DNA of 51,056 nucleotides from the NCBI RefSeq assembly GCF_003611675.1, contig NZ_RAWA01000024.1, positions 1 through 51,056 of the forward strand, in the 5' to 3' direction. A model generated the notes under the pieces. That model made no database searches. It saw only the letters and a list, made by a program, of their open reading frames with translations, and was not told the DNA's origin. Source of the DNA: Corallococcus sp. CA053C (GTDB lineage Bacteria > Myxococcota > Myxococcia > Myxococcales > Myxococcaceae). Shown here piece by piece: positions 9,182 through 17,131 of the stretch. Numbering within the stretch: the first letter of the stretch is position 1; each line of letters opens with the position of its first letter. Made by a program: the position numbers and the translations under genes.

Positions 9182-9754
9182 ATGAAGCTCTATTTCAATC
9201 CCCAGAGTCGTGCGGTCATCGCCAAGTGGATGCTGGATGAGTGCGGCGCCGAGTACGAGCTCGTGCCCATCAGCCTGGAGAAGCGGGAGCACAAGACACC
9301 GGAGTTCCTGAGCATCAACCCGGCCGGCAAGCTGCCCGCGCTGGTGGACGGAGCTGCCCGGGTGTTCGAGGGCGCGGCCATCTGTCTGTACCTGGCCGAC
9401 AAGTACCCCCAGGCGAAGCTCGCGCCAAAGCAGGATGCGCCGGAGCGCGGCCGCTACCTGTCGCTGATGGTGTACTCGACGTCGCAGCTGGAGCCCTCCA
9501 TGGGCGACCACATGATGAAGACCCCGACGCTGCCCCAGCGCGGCTGGACGGACTTCGAGGGCGCGCTGAACGCCGTCGAGCGCGAGCTGGGCGACGGGCC
9601 CTACCTCTTCGGTGACTGGTTCACCGCGGCCGACGTGATGATCGGCTCCATGTTCATCTGGATGCGCATGTTCGGCGCGAAGACGGGCCGCCCCACGCTT
9701 GATGCCTACGTGGATCGGCTGCTGGAGCGCCCCAAGGGCATGAAGCTGCGCTGA
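9182..9754 (+). CDS. glutathione S-transferase family protein
   Basis: A 190-residue cytosolic protein. The thioredoxin-like N-terminal domain starts MKLYFNPQSRAVIAKWMLDE and keeps the glutathione-binding signature NPAGKLPALVDG with the cis-proline and the following E-G/S step (VFEGAAICLYLADKYP). The helical C-terminal domain ends FTAADVMIGSMFIWMRMFG, the usual GST N-capping and hydrophobic staple region. Slightly under 200 residues is normal for bacterial GSTs. GGAGG just upstream of ATG supports the start. The substrate is unknown. Confidence 0.92.
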   Translation: MKLYFNPQSRAVIAKWMLDECGAEYELVPISLEKREHKTPEFLSINPAGKLPALVDGAARVFEGAAICLYLADKYPQAKLAPKQDAPERGRYLSLMVYSTSQLEPSMGDHMMKTPTLPQRGWTDFEGALNAVERELGDGPYLFGDWFTAADVMIGSMFIWMRMFGAKTGRPTLDAYVDRLLERPKGMKLR

Positions 9755-9800
9755 CGCGCCAACCCTTCCTGCGACGGGGAGCGGGCCGTATGCTCGGGCG

Positions 9801-11444
9801 ATGGCCGGCTACTGCTCGACGCACAAGGGATTCTTCACCGGGGCTTCGTGTGACAAGTGCAGCCCGGTTGCAACGACGTCGGGGGGCGCCGTCTCCGGTG
9901 GAGCGACGCCTTCTGTCTCCATGCTGCCCCAGCCCCGGCCGCGGTTCTCCATTCCGGTCGTGCCCCAGACACCGCCGGTGACGTCGAACGTCGTGAAGCT
10001 GTCGGCCACGCCGCAGCCGTTCACGGGCAGCCCTCCGCCCAAGGTCGTCCTGCCTCCGCCCAAGGTCGTCCTTCCGCCCAAGGTCGTCTCTCCGCCGGTG
10101 GTCTCCTCGTCGGTGTCGACGCCTGTTCCCATGGTGAACAAGCTCGCCGCCTCGGTGGAGCTGGCCTCGTCGTCGCAGCCGGCGCTCCTGACGGAGACGA
10201 ACAAGTCCTCCGCCGTGCCCAAGGAGCAGATGGATGCCTTCATCGACGGGCTCGTCGCGCAGCGCCCCACCGTGGGCTTCCCGCTCTTCACCCTCTGCGA
10301 CAACAACAGCTTCCACACCACGGGCTACCTGTGGGGCTTCTATTCCGTGAAGGCCCTGAAGGCGCGCGGCAAGCTGGATGGCCCCGTCGCGGTCGTCAAC
10401 TTCGACAGCCACTCGGACGCGGGCTCGCAGTCCGCCCGGTTCGTGGCCAGTGACCGCTGGGGCGGGATGCTGGTGAGCGCCATCCACGCGGAAGGCGTCC
10501 CTGCCTGCTACCTGTCCACGTTCAACCACCCCCAGGGCAAGGGCAACCACTTCGTCGCCGCGGGCGGGACGGTGGGCTCGGCGCCCTCGAAGCCCACCAT
10601 CACCGCGGAGGACCTGGCCATCTCCGACGTGGAGGCCCGCGCCGTCCGGCTGCGGGCGATCTTCGCCCCCTTCTGGGAGCAGGTGCAGACGTACTTCGGC
10701 CAGCCCATCAAGTACGTCTTCTTCACCATCGACCGGGACGTGTTGCTCAACAGCTTCACGCAGTGGGGCGACGGCGCCATCAACGGTCCCACGGACCTCG
10801 TGCCCTACATGAAGGCCGCGCTGGGGCCCCTGCTGGTGGGGACCCAGGAGAAGCCCGCCGTCGCGAAGCTCATCGGCTTCGACATCACGGGGCTGCCGGA
10901 GACGCGCGAGCGCATTGACGGGCGCAAGCCCAAGGACGGCTTCGAGAGCCCGCCGAAGGTCTGGGCCGACCTGCGCGCGGAACTGACCCTGGCGCGCGAG
11001 TACGCCGCCACGCTGCCCACGCCCGACGCCACCCCGTTGAGCAACGTCATCTTCTTCAGCGGCAGCATCAGCTACACCTCCGTCGCCGCGTTCGGTGCGC
11101 TGCCCCTGCTGACCTCGGACTGCTCCGACTACGTGAGCACCCTGTCCAACCTGCTCAAGGGCCCGGTGGCGGAAGGGGCCTGGACGTACCTGCTGTGCCG
11201 GCAGAAGCCGCCCATCTACAACCATGGCTGGAAGCCGTTCTCGCTGTACCGGGTGGCCCACGGGCTGGCCCCGGCGAAGCGCAACGCCATCATGGCGCTG
11301 CTGGGGGACCCCACGCCGGTGGGAGGCTTTGCCTGCACGGCGTCGGTGACGGACGCCCAGCTCATGGTGCCGACGAAGGTGAACGTCGCGGACATGGTCG
11401 AGAAGCGGGACCCCTTCAAGGAATACCACCCGGACGTGCACTGA
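9801..11444 (+). CDS. ureohydrolase-like protein with Cys/His N-terminal motif and Pro-rich linker
   Basis: A 547-residue protein of unknown function. The N-terminus YCSTHKGFFTGASCDKCS could hold a small zinc site (C-x2-H, C-x2-C). A low-complexity linker rich in Pro, Val and Lys follows to about residue 145. The large C-terminal domain has VVNFDSHSD (D202-x-H204-x-D206) and FFTIDRDV (D311-x-D313). These resemble the two aspartate/histidine metal-binding motifs of the arginase/histone-deacetylase fold and of UPF0489-like proteins. It has no signal peptide, so it is likely cytoplasmic. The enzyme class is inferred only from these motifs and their spacing. Substrate and partners are unknown, and its neighbours give no clue. 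Confidence 0.7.
   Translation: MAGYCSTHKGFFTGASCDKCSPVATTSGGAVSGGATPSVSMLPQPRPRFSIPVVPQTPPVTSNVVKLSATPQPFTGSPPPKVVLPPPKVVLPPKVVSPPVVSSSVSTPVPMVNKLAASVELASSSQPALLTETNKSSAVPKEQMDAFIDGLVAQRPTVGFPLFTLCDNNSFHTTGYLWGFYSVKALKARGKLDGPVAVVNFDSHSDAGSQSARFVASDRWGGMLVSAIHAEGVPACYLSTFNHPQGKGNHFVAAGGTVGSAPSKPTITAEDLAISDVEARAVRLRAIFAPFWEQVQTYFGQPIKYVFFTIDRDVLLNSFTQWGDGAINGPTDLVPYMKAALGPLLVGTQEKPAVAKLIGFDITGLPETRERIDGRKPKDGFESPPKVWADLRAELTLAREYAATLPTPDATPLSNVIFFSGSISYTSVAAFGALPLLTSDCSDYVSTLSNLLKGPVAEGAWTYLLCRQKPPIYNHGWKPFSLYRVAHGLAPAKRNAIMALLGDPTPVGGFACTASVTDAQLMVPTKVNVADMVEKRDPFKEYHPDVH
10035..10088 (+). repeat. coding tandem repeat (PPKVV units)
   Basis: The 15-mer CCGCCCAAGGTCGTC occurs three times, at 10035, 10056 and 10074, with spacers of 6 and 3 nt. 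It encodes the repeated Pro-Pro-Lys-Val-Val units of the linker in the ureohydrolase-like protein. Such repeats can vary in number between strains. Confidence 0.85.
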
Positions 11445-11485
11445 GGCCGGGGGCTACGGCGCCAGCGCTGACCTGCCAGGCGTAC

Positions 11486-11866
11486 CTACTTCGAGCCTGG
11501 AGGGCCCAGCTCTTCCGGAAGAGGCGTCCGAAGGAATCTCAGTCCACCGGGCAGGTGAATGACCTGGAAGCCCTGATCCGCGATTCGGACCAGCTCACCG
11601 TCAGAGGCAGTTCCTCCTGCCAGCCACGCATCGGCCTCGGCTTGCGTCGAAAAGGTCCGCGCGACAGGGACGCTGGATGACGGATCCGAATACTCCTCAT
11701 GGTACTTGAGGAAGTCCTCCAGCTTCTTGATGCGACGGAGGTAGAGCAGGGCGATGGCCGCGAGCTGGACCGTGGATTCCTCCTTCGAGCCGGGCGGGTA
11801 GTTCTTGCTCGCCGCATCGAGAATGCGGAGGGCCGAGTCCATGTCGAAGTCTCGGAGGGCTGTCAT
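11486..11866 (-). CDS. small hypothetical cytoplasmic protein
   Basis: A 126-residue protein with a helical N-terminal half (MTALRDFDMDSALRILDAAS, VQLAAIALLYLRRIKKLEDFLKYHEEY). The C-terminal half is beta-rich (ARTFSTQAEADAWLAGG, LVRIADQGFQVIHLPGGLRFL). The start at 11866 (MTALRD) is preferred to longer in-frame versions because the upstream extension is Pro/Arg-rich shadow sequence and AAAGG precedes it. I recognise no family or motif. It is transcribed away from the sigma-factor operon and shares its upstream region. Confidence 0.65.
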   Translation of the reverse strand: MTALRDFDMDSALRILDAASKNYPPGSKEESTVQLAAIALLYLRRIKKLEDFLKYHEEYSDPSSSVPVARTFSTQAEADAWLAGGTASDGELVRIADQGFQVIHLPGGLRFLRTPLPEELGPPGSK

Positions 11867-12001
11867 TGGGCGCGGGCCTTTCGTTAGGTCAACATCTAGA
11901 GGCGCCACACTTTTCTCCCAGAGGGGGTGAGGAAAGAAAAGGGGCACTTCCGTTGGGTGGGAGCAGGCGCGAAACCGCGCCCCATTCCAAGGAGCAGCAC
12001 C

Positions 12002-12100
12002 ATGCCCCAACGTCTCCGTCCCGCCGCCCGGCTCACCGCCGTGCGCCTGGCCCCATCCAGCGATGTGTGGTGGATCGCCTGGGACGCGAACCTTCCGTAG
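12002..12100 (+). CDS. possible 32-residue leader peptide or small protein
   Basis: ATG 12002 is preceded by AAGGAG at 11989-11994 (7-nt spacing), a better Shine-Dalgarno sequence than most genes here. The reading frame runs 32 codons to TAG at 12098-12100. The product starts MPQRLRPAARLTAV and ends in a Trp-rich segment (SSDVWWIAWDANLP). It lies 116 nt upstream of the ECF sigma gene in the same direction, so it could be a regulatory leader or a small protein of that operon. There is no homology evidence, and chance cannot be excluded. Confidence 0.35.
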   Translation: MPQRLRPAARLTAVRLAPSSDVWWIAWDANLP

Positions 12101-12216
12101 CCGGCGGACGGTTCCCCTGGAGCCTGGCGGGCTCGGGGCGATTGGCCCTGCTCCGCCTTGCCGCCCAGGTGGCTTTCAACGACCATCGACGCCCCTTTTC
12201 CCGGAGGCGATGCATC

Positions 12217-12762
12217 TTGGAGCTGCGACACGGCCCCGCGGCGGAGGCCTCGCCGGACGCCGGGCTCGAAACACTGCGGCGCGACCTGGGCCGGGCCCTG
12301 GCCAGTGTCTGCCCTCCGTCCCTCGCGGACCGGCGGGAGGACCTGTTGCAGGTCGCGATGATGCGGGTGGTGGAGCTGCGCAAGCGCGACCCGGGACACG
12401 CGGAGCTGTCACCCGCGTACCTCTACCGCGTCGCGTACACGGCGCTCGTGGATGAGCTGCGGCGGGTGGGCGCCCGCAAGGAAGTGGCGCTGGACGAGGT
12501 GGAGCAAGCGCCCGTGCAGCCCGTGGCCCCCGGGGATCCGGAGCGTTCCGCCGGCGCCGCGCAGATTGCCCGCGCCGTGCGCGACTGTTTGCAGGGGCTG
12601 GTGCAGGACCGTCGGCTGGCCGTGACGCTGCACCTGCAGGGACACACCATCCCCGAGGCCGCGGAGCTGCTCGGCTGGGAGAGCAAGCGCACCGAAAACC
12701 TCATCTACCGCGGGCTGAGCGCCCTGCGGGCCTGTCTCACCACGAAGGGAATCACGCCGTGA
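12217..12762 (+). CDS. ECF-type RNA polymerase sigma factor
   Basis: A 181-residue extracytoplasmic-function sigma factor. Region 2 is recognisable in RREDLLQVAMMRVVELRKR and LYRVAYTALVDELRR. Region 4 ends in a helix-turn-helix (LQGHTIPEAAELLGWESKRTENLIYRGLSALRACL). The start is probably TTG 12217, because GGAGG at 12203-12207 lies 9 nt upstream and longer in-frame versions read into Pro/Arg-rich noncoding sequence. The stop overlaps the next gene's GTG by 4 nt, so the anti-sigma-like gene is translationally coupled. It likely directs transcription of this operon in response to an envelope or protein-cleavage cue. Confidence 0.88.
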   Translation: MELRHGPAAEASPDAGLETLRRDLGRALASVCPPSLADRREDLLQVAMMRVVELRKRDPGHAELSPAYLYRVAYTALVDELRRVGARKEVALDEVEQAPVQPVAPGDPERSAGAAQIARAVRDCLQGLVQDRRLAVTLHLQGHTIPEAAELLGWESKRTENLIYRGLSALRACLTTKGITP

Positions 12763-13463
12763 GCGACCAGGGCCCCCAGGACGACAGCATCGATGGCGCG
12801 GGCGTGGAGCGGCTGCGCACGGCGCTGCGCGACGATGATGCGGAAGGAACCCCCGTGGACGCGGACCTCGTCTGGCGCGCGGTGATGAAGGAGCTTCCGC
12901 CAGAAGCGCGCCGGGAGGTCATCGAGCGCGTCGCGGCGGATCCCGCGTGGGCCCGCGCCTGGCGGCTGGCGCAGGCGATGTCCCAGGCCGCGTCCCAGGC
13001 GCAGGCTCCCGCGAAGGTGCTGCCGCTGGTGGCCCGTCGCGAGCAGCGGCCCCGCTTCTGGCAGGGCCGGCAGGCGTGGGGCGCGATGGCGGCCATGCTG
13101 GTGGTGCTGGTGGGCGCGGTGGTGGTGGTGCGGCAGCAGCAGCAGGTGGACCCGGACCGGATCCGGGGCGGGACGGCCGAGGCCATCACGTCGGAAGTGC
13201 CAGAGGCCACGGCGCTGCCTCGCGACCGCTTCGTGTTGCGTTGGAGCGGGGTGCCGGAGGCGACGCACTGGAGCGTGCAGGTGTCGTCGGAGGATTTGAA
13301 GCTGTTCCACCGCGTGGAGCGGCTGGAGCAGCGGGAATACACCGTGCCGGCCGCCGTGCTCGCGGAGCTGCCCGCGGGGGCGCGCATCCTGTGGCAGGTG
13401 GAGGCGCGGTTGCCGGATGGCAGCGTCCGGCGTGGCAGCACGTTCGTGAATCCATTGCAGTGA
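12759..13463 (+). CDS. membrane anti-sigma-like protein
   Basis: A 234-residue single-pass membrane protein. The N-terminal cytoplasmic part is helical (DADLVWRAVMKELPPEARREVIERVA). A transmembrane helix lies at about residues 107-125 (AWGAMAAMLVVLVGAVVVV). The periplasmic part carries one fibronectin-III/Ig-like sandwich (RFVLRWSGVPEATHWSVQV to ILWQVEARLPDGS). There is no clear zinc HxxxCxxC motif. Position and topology, directly after and overlapping the ECF gene, make a cognate anti-sigma factor the best reading. GTG start, coupled through a GTGA overlap. Confidence 0.75.
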   Translation: MSDQGPQDDSIDGAGVERLRTALRDDDAEGTPVDADLVWRAVMKELPPEARREVIERVAADPAWARAWRLAQAMSQAASQAQAPAKVLPLVARREQRPRFWQGRQAWGAMAAMLVVLVGAVVVVRQQQQVDPDRIRGGTAEAITSEVPEATALPRDRFVLRWSGVPEATHWSVQVSSEDLKLFHRVERLEQREYTVPAAVLAELPAGARILWQVEARLPDGSVRRGSTFVNPLQ

Positions 13464-13521
13464 GCGCGTGAGGCCTGCGCGTTGTGGGCAGTCCATTCAA
13501 AGACATGCAGAGGGGGATGTG

Positions 13522-14043
13522 ATGAAGACAGACAATGTGGCGGGTGGCTGGGCGCGGGCGTTGGCGGTGACCGCGCTCTTCTGGGGCTTCACGGCGATGG
13601 CGCAGACGGCGCCTCCCACGAGGGTGGTGAAGACGGACCTGGTGCCGGGAGCGGCGCTCGACACGGTGGTGGCCTCCGTGGTGGACGTGGGCGTGCGCAC
13701 GGGGGGGACGGTGACGGTGACGGTGCGGCTCGTGACGGCCGCGGGCGTCGTGCTCGCCGAGGCCACGGGGCCGGTGACGGAGGGCCTCCCCCTGCGCATC
13801 AGCGCCCGGGCGCCCTCGACCGCGGGCGTTCGTGCGGAGGTCCTCCTGCCGTCGGACACGATGCCGATGTCCATCGGCCTGCTGGGCATCGAGCGGTGGC
13901 CCCAGCCGCCGGCCACCCCGCAGTTTCCTCCCATCCTCTGCAAGCTTCCCCGGGCGGCGACCGGCGACCCCGTGTCTGGGTATCCGGAGCCCACCACCGG
14001 GGAGCCGTGGGCGAAGTGCTCGCTCGAGCTCCGGCTCAACTGA
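13522..14043 (+). CDS. secreted protein of the sigma/CHAT operon
   Basis: A 173-residue exported protein with a signal peptide (ARALAVTALFWGFTAMA, cleavage near AQT). The mature part is beta-rich with repeated Val/Thr strands (TGGTVTVTVRLVTAAGVVLAE, STAGVRAEVLLP), like a single Ig-type sandwich, and ends with a Cys-containing tail. ATG 13522 follows AGAGGGGG, which decides against the upstream in-frame ATG. It sits between the anti-sigma-like gene and the CHAT gene, so it is probably an extracytoplasmic sensor, substrate or chaperone of that system. The family is not recognised. Confidence 0.75.
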   Translation: MKTDNVAGGWARALAVTALFWGFTAMAQTAPPTRVVKTDLVPGAALDTVVASVVDVGVRTGGTVTVTVRLVTAAGVVLAEATGPVTEGLPLRISARAPSTAGVRAEVLLPSDTMPMSIGLLGIERWPQPPATPQFPPILCKLPRAATGDPVSGYPEPTTGEPWAKCSLELRLN

Positions 14044-14044
14044 C

Positions 14045-17000
14045 GTGAACGCAGTCCGGCCACCCCGTGCACGGCACCTGGGCCTGCTCCTCCTCGCGGT
14101 GGGGCTGACCCTGCATGGCCGCGCGCGGGCCGCCGGACCCCTGGAGCCCTCCGCGCTCGCCCGGTGCGAGGAGGGCTTCATCGCCCATCCGGAGGGGTCG
14201 GACGGGGCGATGTGCTTCTTCCGCGAGGCCCAGGCCCCCGCGCGGCGCGACGAGGCCGGGCGCAGGCTGCGGGGCCTCATCGAACGGTATCCGGAGCGCC
14301 CCTGGCTGATGCTCGTCCTCGGGCACGTGGAGATGCTCTCCGCGCCGCGCCTGGCGGAGGTCTCCTACCGCCGCGCGGCCCTGGCCTTCCGGCGACTGGG
14401 GGACGCGGAGGGCGAGGTGCTGGCCGGCATCAACCTGCGCAACGTGCTGGGGGTGCTGGGCCGGACGCAGGAGGCCCACACGTGGGTGGAGCGGGTGGGG
14501 GAGGTGGCCCGCGCCTCCGGTGACGCCCAGCTCCAGGTGCGAGCGCTCATCCTGGAAGCGGCCGAGCTCTCCGACCTGGGCCAGGACGTGGGGCGCGCCT
14601 ACCGCCTCCTGAAGCGCGCCGAGGCGCTCACCTTTCCTGGCGGCAGTGAGGGCTTGAAGAAGCAGCTGCTCACGCCCCTGGCCACGGCGAGCGCGAACCT
14701 GGGCCGCTTCGATGAAGCGATGGACGCGTACGCACGGCTCGCGGGGCTCGCGCGGAGCACCCGCGACGTGGGCACCGAGGCCCGGGTGGGCTTCGCGGTC
14801 GCGAACCTCGCCCTGCTGCGCTACCAGGAGCACCCCGAACCGGGGGGCCGGCCGGAGCTGCTGCGCCTCGCACGGGAGGCGCTCGCGGCGGCCGAGCGCG
14901 CGGGCAGCAAGGCCTTCGAGGCGATGTCCCGGCGGCTCGTGGCGGAGCTGCTGGGGGACGGACCGGAGGAGCGGCGCGAGGCGGAGGCGCACCTGCAACG
15001 CTGTCTGGAATTGACCCGGGAGGTGGGGCTGCCGGAGCGGCGCATCTCCTGTCTGTGGACGCGCGCGGAGCGGCTCGCGGGCGTGGATGCCGCCGCCGCC
15101 GAGCGTGACGCGGACGCGGCCCTGGCGCTCGCCGCCGAGCACGACAACCCGCTCCTCCTCGCCTCCGCGTGGAGGGCGCGCTCGATGGTGGCCTTCCGCT
15201 CCAGGCCCCTGCCTGAGGCCCTGAAAGAGGCGGAGCGCGCGTTGGACGCGGTGGAGGTGCTGCGCCAGTTGCAGCGCGATGCCTCCAGTCAGGCGGAGCT
15301 GTTCTCCGGCTGGGCCAATGACTATCACCGGCTTGCCGGGCGCACGCTGGAGGCGGGTGAGACGTCCGCCCTGCCGCCCCGCGAGGCCCTGGAGCGAGCC
15401 TTCGCGGTGAGCGAGCGGCTGCGGGCGAGGACGCTGTTCGAAGCGCTCGTGGCCTCCCGTGCGCTCGCGGTCGGCGAGGACGCACCGGAGCGCAAGGAGG
15501 CGCGGGCCCAGGTGCTGCGCGGCCTGTCCGCCACGCAGCGGCGGCTCTTGGAGACCACGCTGCCCGCGTCCGAGCGCGCGCGCCTGTTGGGCGAGCTCCA
15601 GGAGCTGGAGCGGCGGGAGCGCGAGCTGCGTCCGGCGCCCCGGCACGACGCCGTCCGGTTCGCGTCGCTGTCGCAGACCGAGCAGGGCCTGGGCGAGGAC
15701 GAAGCGCTGCTCGTCTTCCTCGTGGGCACGGACCACGACCTCCAGGGCGAGCGCGCGGGAGGCGCGTGGGTGTTGGCGGTGACGCGCGGAGGGACGCACG
15801 CGTACCGCATCCCGGAGCGCGTGCGGCTGCGTCCCGCGGTGGCGCTCCTGTCGGGGCTCATCGAGCGCCGGGACGGTTCGGAGGCGGGGGCCGCCGCAGC
15901 GCTGTACGCCCAGCTCCTCGCGCCGGTGCTGCGGGAGCTTCCGTCGGGTGTGTCGCGCCTGCTGCTCGTGCCGGATGGACCGCTGCATGACCTGGCCTTC
16001 GCGGCGCTGCGCGAGCGCGCGGACGGACTGCCGTTGATCTCCCGCTACGAGCTGGCGCGGGTGCCCTCCGCGAGCCTGCTGCACCACTGGCGGGAGCGGT
16101 CGGCGCGGCCACCGGCGGGCGAGGCCCTGGTGTTGGCGGATCCGGACCGCAGGGGTGCTCCGGCGGGCACGACGGTGGTGGCCTCGGCGCGAGGCGGCGT
16201 GTTCGGGGAGACCGCGAACCTGGGAGCGCTCCCCGAGGCGCGGCGGGAAGGGCGCACCGTGGAGGAGGCCCTGGAGGACACCGACGTGCGGCCCCGACTG
16301 CTGGTGGGGACGGAGGCGTCGGAGCAGGCGCTGAAGGCGTCCCGGCTGGACGACGTGCGCATCCTCCACCTGGCCGCGCACGCGGTCGTCGACGTCGATG
16401 CGCCCGAGCGTTCCGCCCTGGTGCTGGCCCCGGGCTCCGCGCAGGAGGACGGCCTCCTCCAGCCGAGAGAGATCGCCCAGCTGCGATTGAGGGACGCGCT
16501 GGTGGTGCTCTCCAGTTGCCGGGGCGCCTCCGGCGCGCTGCTCGCGGGCGAAGGGGTGTTGAGCCTCGCGAGGGCCTTCTTCGAATCCGGCGCGCACGCC
16601 GTGGTGGCGAGCCTGTGGCCGATGCGCGACGCCGAGGCCGCGTGGCTCCTGGAGCGCTATTACAGACATCTGGCTTCAGGGCAGGGGGTGGCCGCCGCCC
16701 TGCGCTCGGCCCAGCGCGAGGCGCAGGAGGACGGCCAGCCCGCGGCGGCGTGGGCAGGCGTGGTGGTGATGGGGGATGCCGCGCTGGTCCCCGTGCGGCG
16801 GGCGGACACCGCGTCGGGTGTCCCGCTTCAGGGAGGGACGTGGGCCCTGGCCGCGCTGCTCTGCGTTCTCGTGCTGGGAATCGGCGGAGGCTGGTGGCGC
16901 CGTTCGAAGCGGCCCACGCCCGCCCGGCCGCCCGAGGACCGGGGTGCGGGGCGAAGTTCCCGGTGGACGTGGCGGGGCTGGGCCCGGCGCCGCACTGAAG

Positions 17001-17131
17001 CTGTCAATTCATGTTCCCCGAACGATTGCTCCCGGGAGCCGGACTCGTGGGCCCGTCCGGCTCCAGTTCATGGGCATCCTGCATGTCTGGGAAGAGGCCC
17101 GCTTCCGCGAACTCCGCCCGGCCCCGGATGA
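14045..17131 (+). CDS. TPR-CHAT domain peptidase, membrane anchored
   Basis: A protein of about 1,028 residues. A signal peptide (GLLLLAVGLTLHGRARA) is followed by TPR-like helical repeats over about residues 40-560 and a CHAT caspase-like domain at about 640-920. The catalytic dyad is visible as H779 in HLAAHAV and C825 in LSSCRGASG. GEGVLSLARAFFESGAHAVVASLW and the following helix are typical CHAT sequence. A transmembrane helix near 931-953 ends in Arg/Lys. If the signal is cleaved, the peptidase faces the periplasm. The last about 75 residues look random and run 128 bp into the convergent kinase gene, so the native stop may have been lost. GTG start, 1 nt after the upstream stop. Confidence 0.85.
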   Translation: MNAVRPPRARHLGLLLLAVGLTLHGRARAAGPLEPSALARCEEGFIAHPEGSDGAMCFFREAQAPARRDEAGRRLRGLIERYPERPWLMLVLGHVEMLSAPRLAEVSYRRAALAFRRLGDAEGEVLAGINLRNVLGVLGRTQEAHTWVERVGEVARASGDAQLQVRALILEAAELSDLGQDVGRAYRLLKRAEALTFPGGSEGLKKQLLTPLATASANLGRFDEAMDAYARLAGLARSTRDVGTEARVGFAVANLALLRYQEHPEPGGRPELLRLAREALAAAERAGSKAFEAMSRRLVAELLGDGPEERREAEAHLQRCLELTREVGLPERRISCLWTRAERLAGVDAAAAERDADAALALAAEHDNPLLLASAWRARSMVAFRSRPLPEALKEAERALDAVEVLRQLQRDASSQAELFSGWANDYHRLAGRTLEAGETSALPPREALERAFAVSERLRARTLFEALVASRALAVGEDAPERKEARAQVLRGLSATQRRLLETTLPASERARLLGELQELERRERELRPAPRHDAVRFASLSQTEQGLGEDEALLVFLVGTDHDLQGERAGGAWVLAVTRGGTHAYRIPERVRLRPAVALLSGLIERRDGSEAGAAAALYAQLLAPVLRELPSGVSRLLLVPDGPLHDLAFAALRERADGLPLISRYELARVPSASLLHHWRERSARPPAGEALVLADPDRRGAPAGTTVVASARGGVFGETANLGALPEARREGRTVEEALEDTDVRPRLLVGTEASEQALKASRLDDVRILHLAAHAVVDVDAPERSALVLAPGSAQEDGLLQPREIAQLRLRDALVVLSSCRGASGALLAGEGVLSLARAFFESGAHAVVASLWPMRDAEAAWLLERYYRHLASGQGVAAALRSAQREAQEDGQPAAAWAGVVVMGDAALVPVRRADTASGVPLQGGTWALAALLCVLVLGIGGGWWRRSKRPTPARPPEDRGAGRSSRWTWRGWARRRTEAVNSCSPNDCSREPDSWARPAPVHGHPACLGRGPLPRTPPGPG

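Noticed and set aside
10035-10088. Evenly spaced repeats considered as a CRISPR-like array
   Set aside because: There are only three 15-nt units, spacers are 3-6 nt, and the region is in-frame coding sequence.
14036-16669. An 877-codon antisense frame under the CHAT gene
   Set aside because: It is low-complexity Gln/Arg/His sequence and mirrors the codon bias of the CHAT gene.
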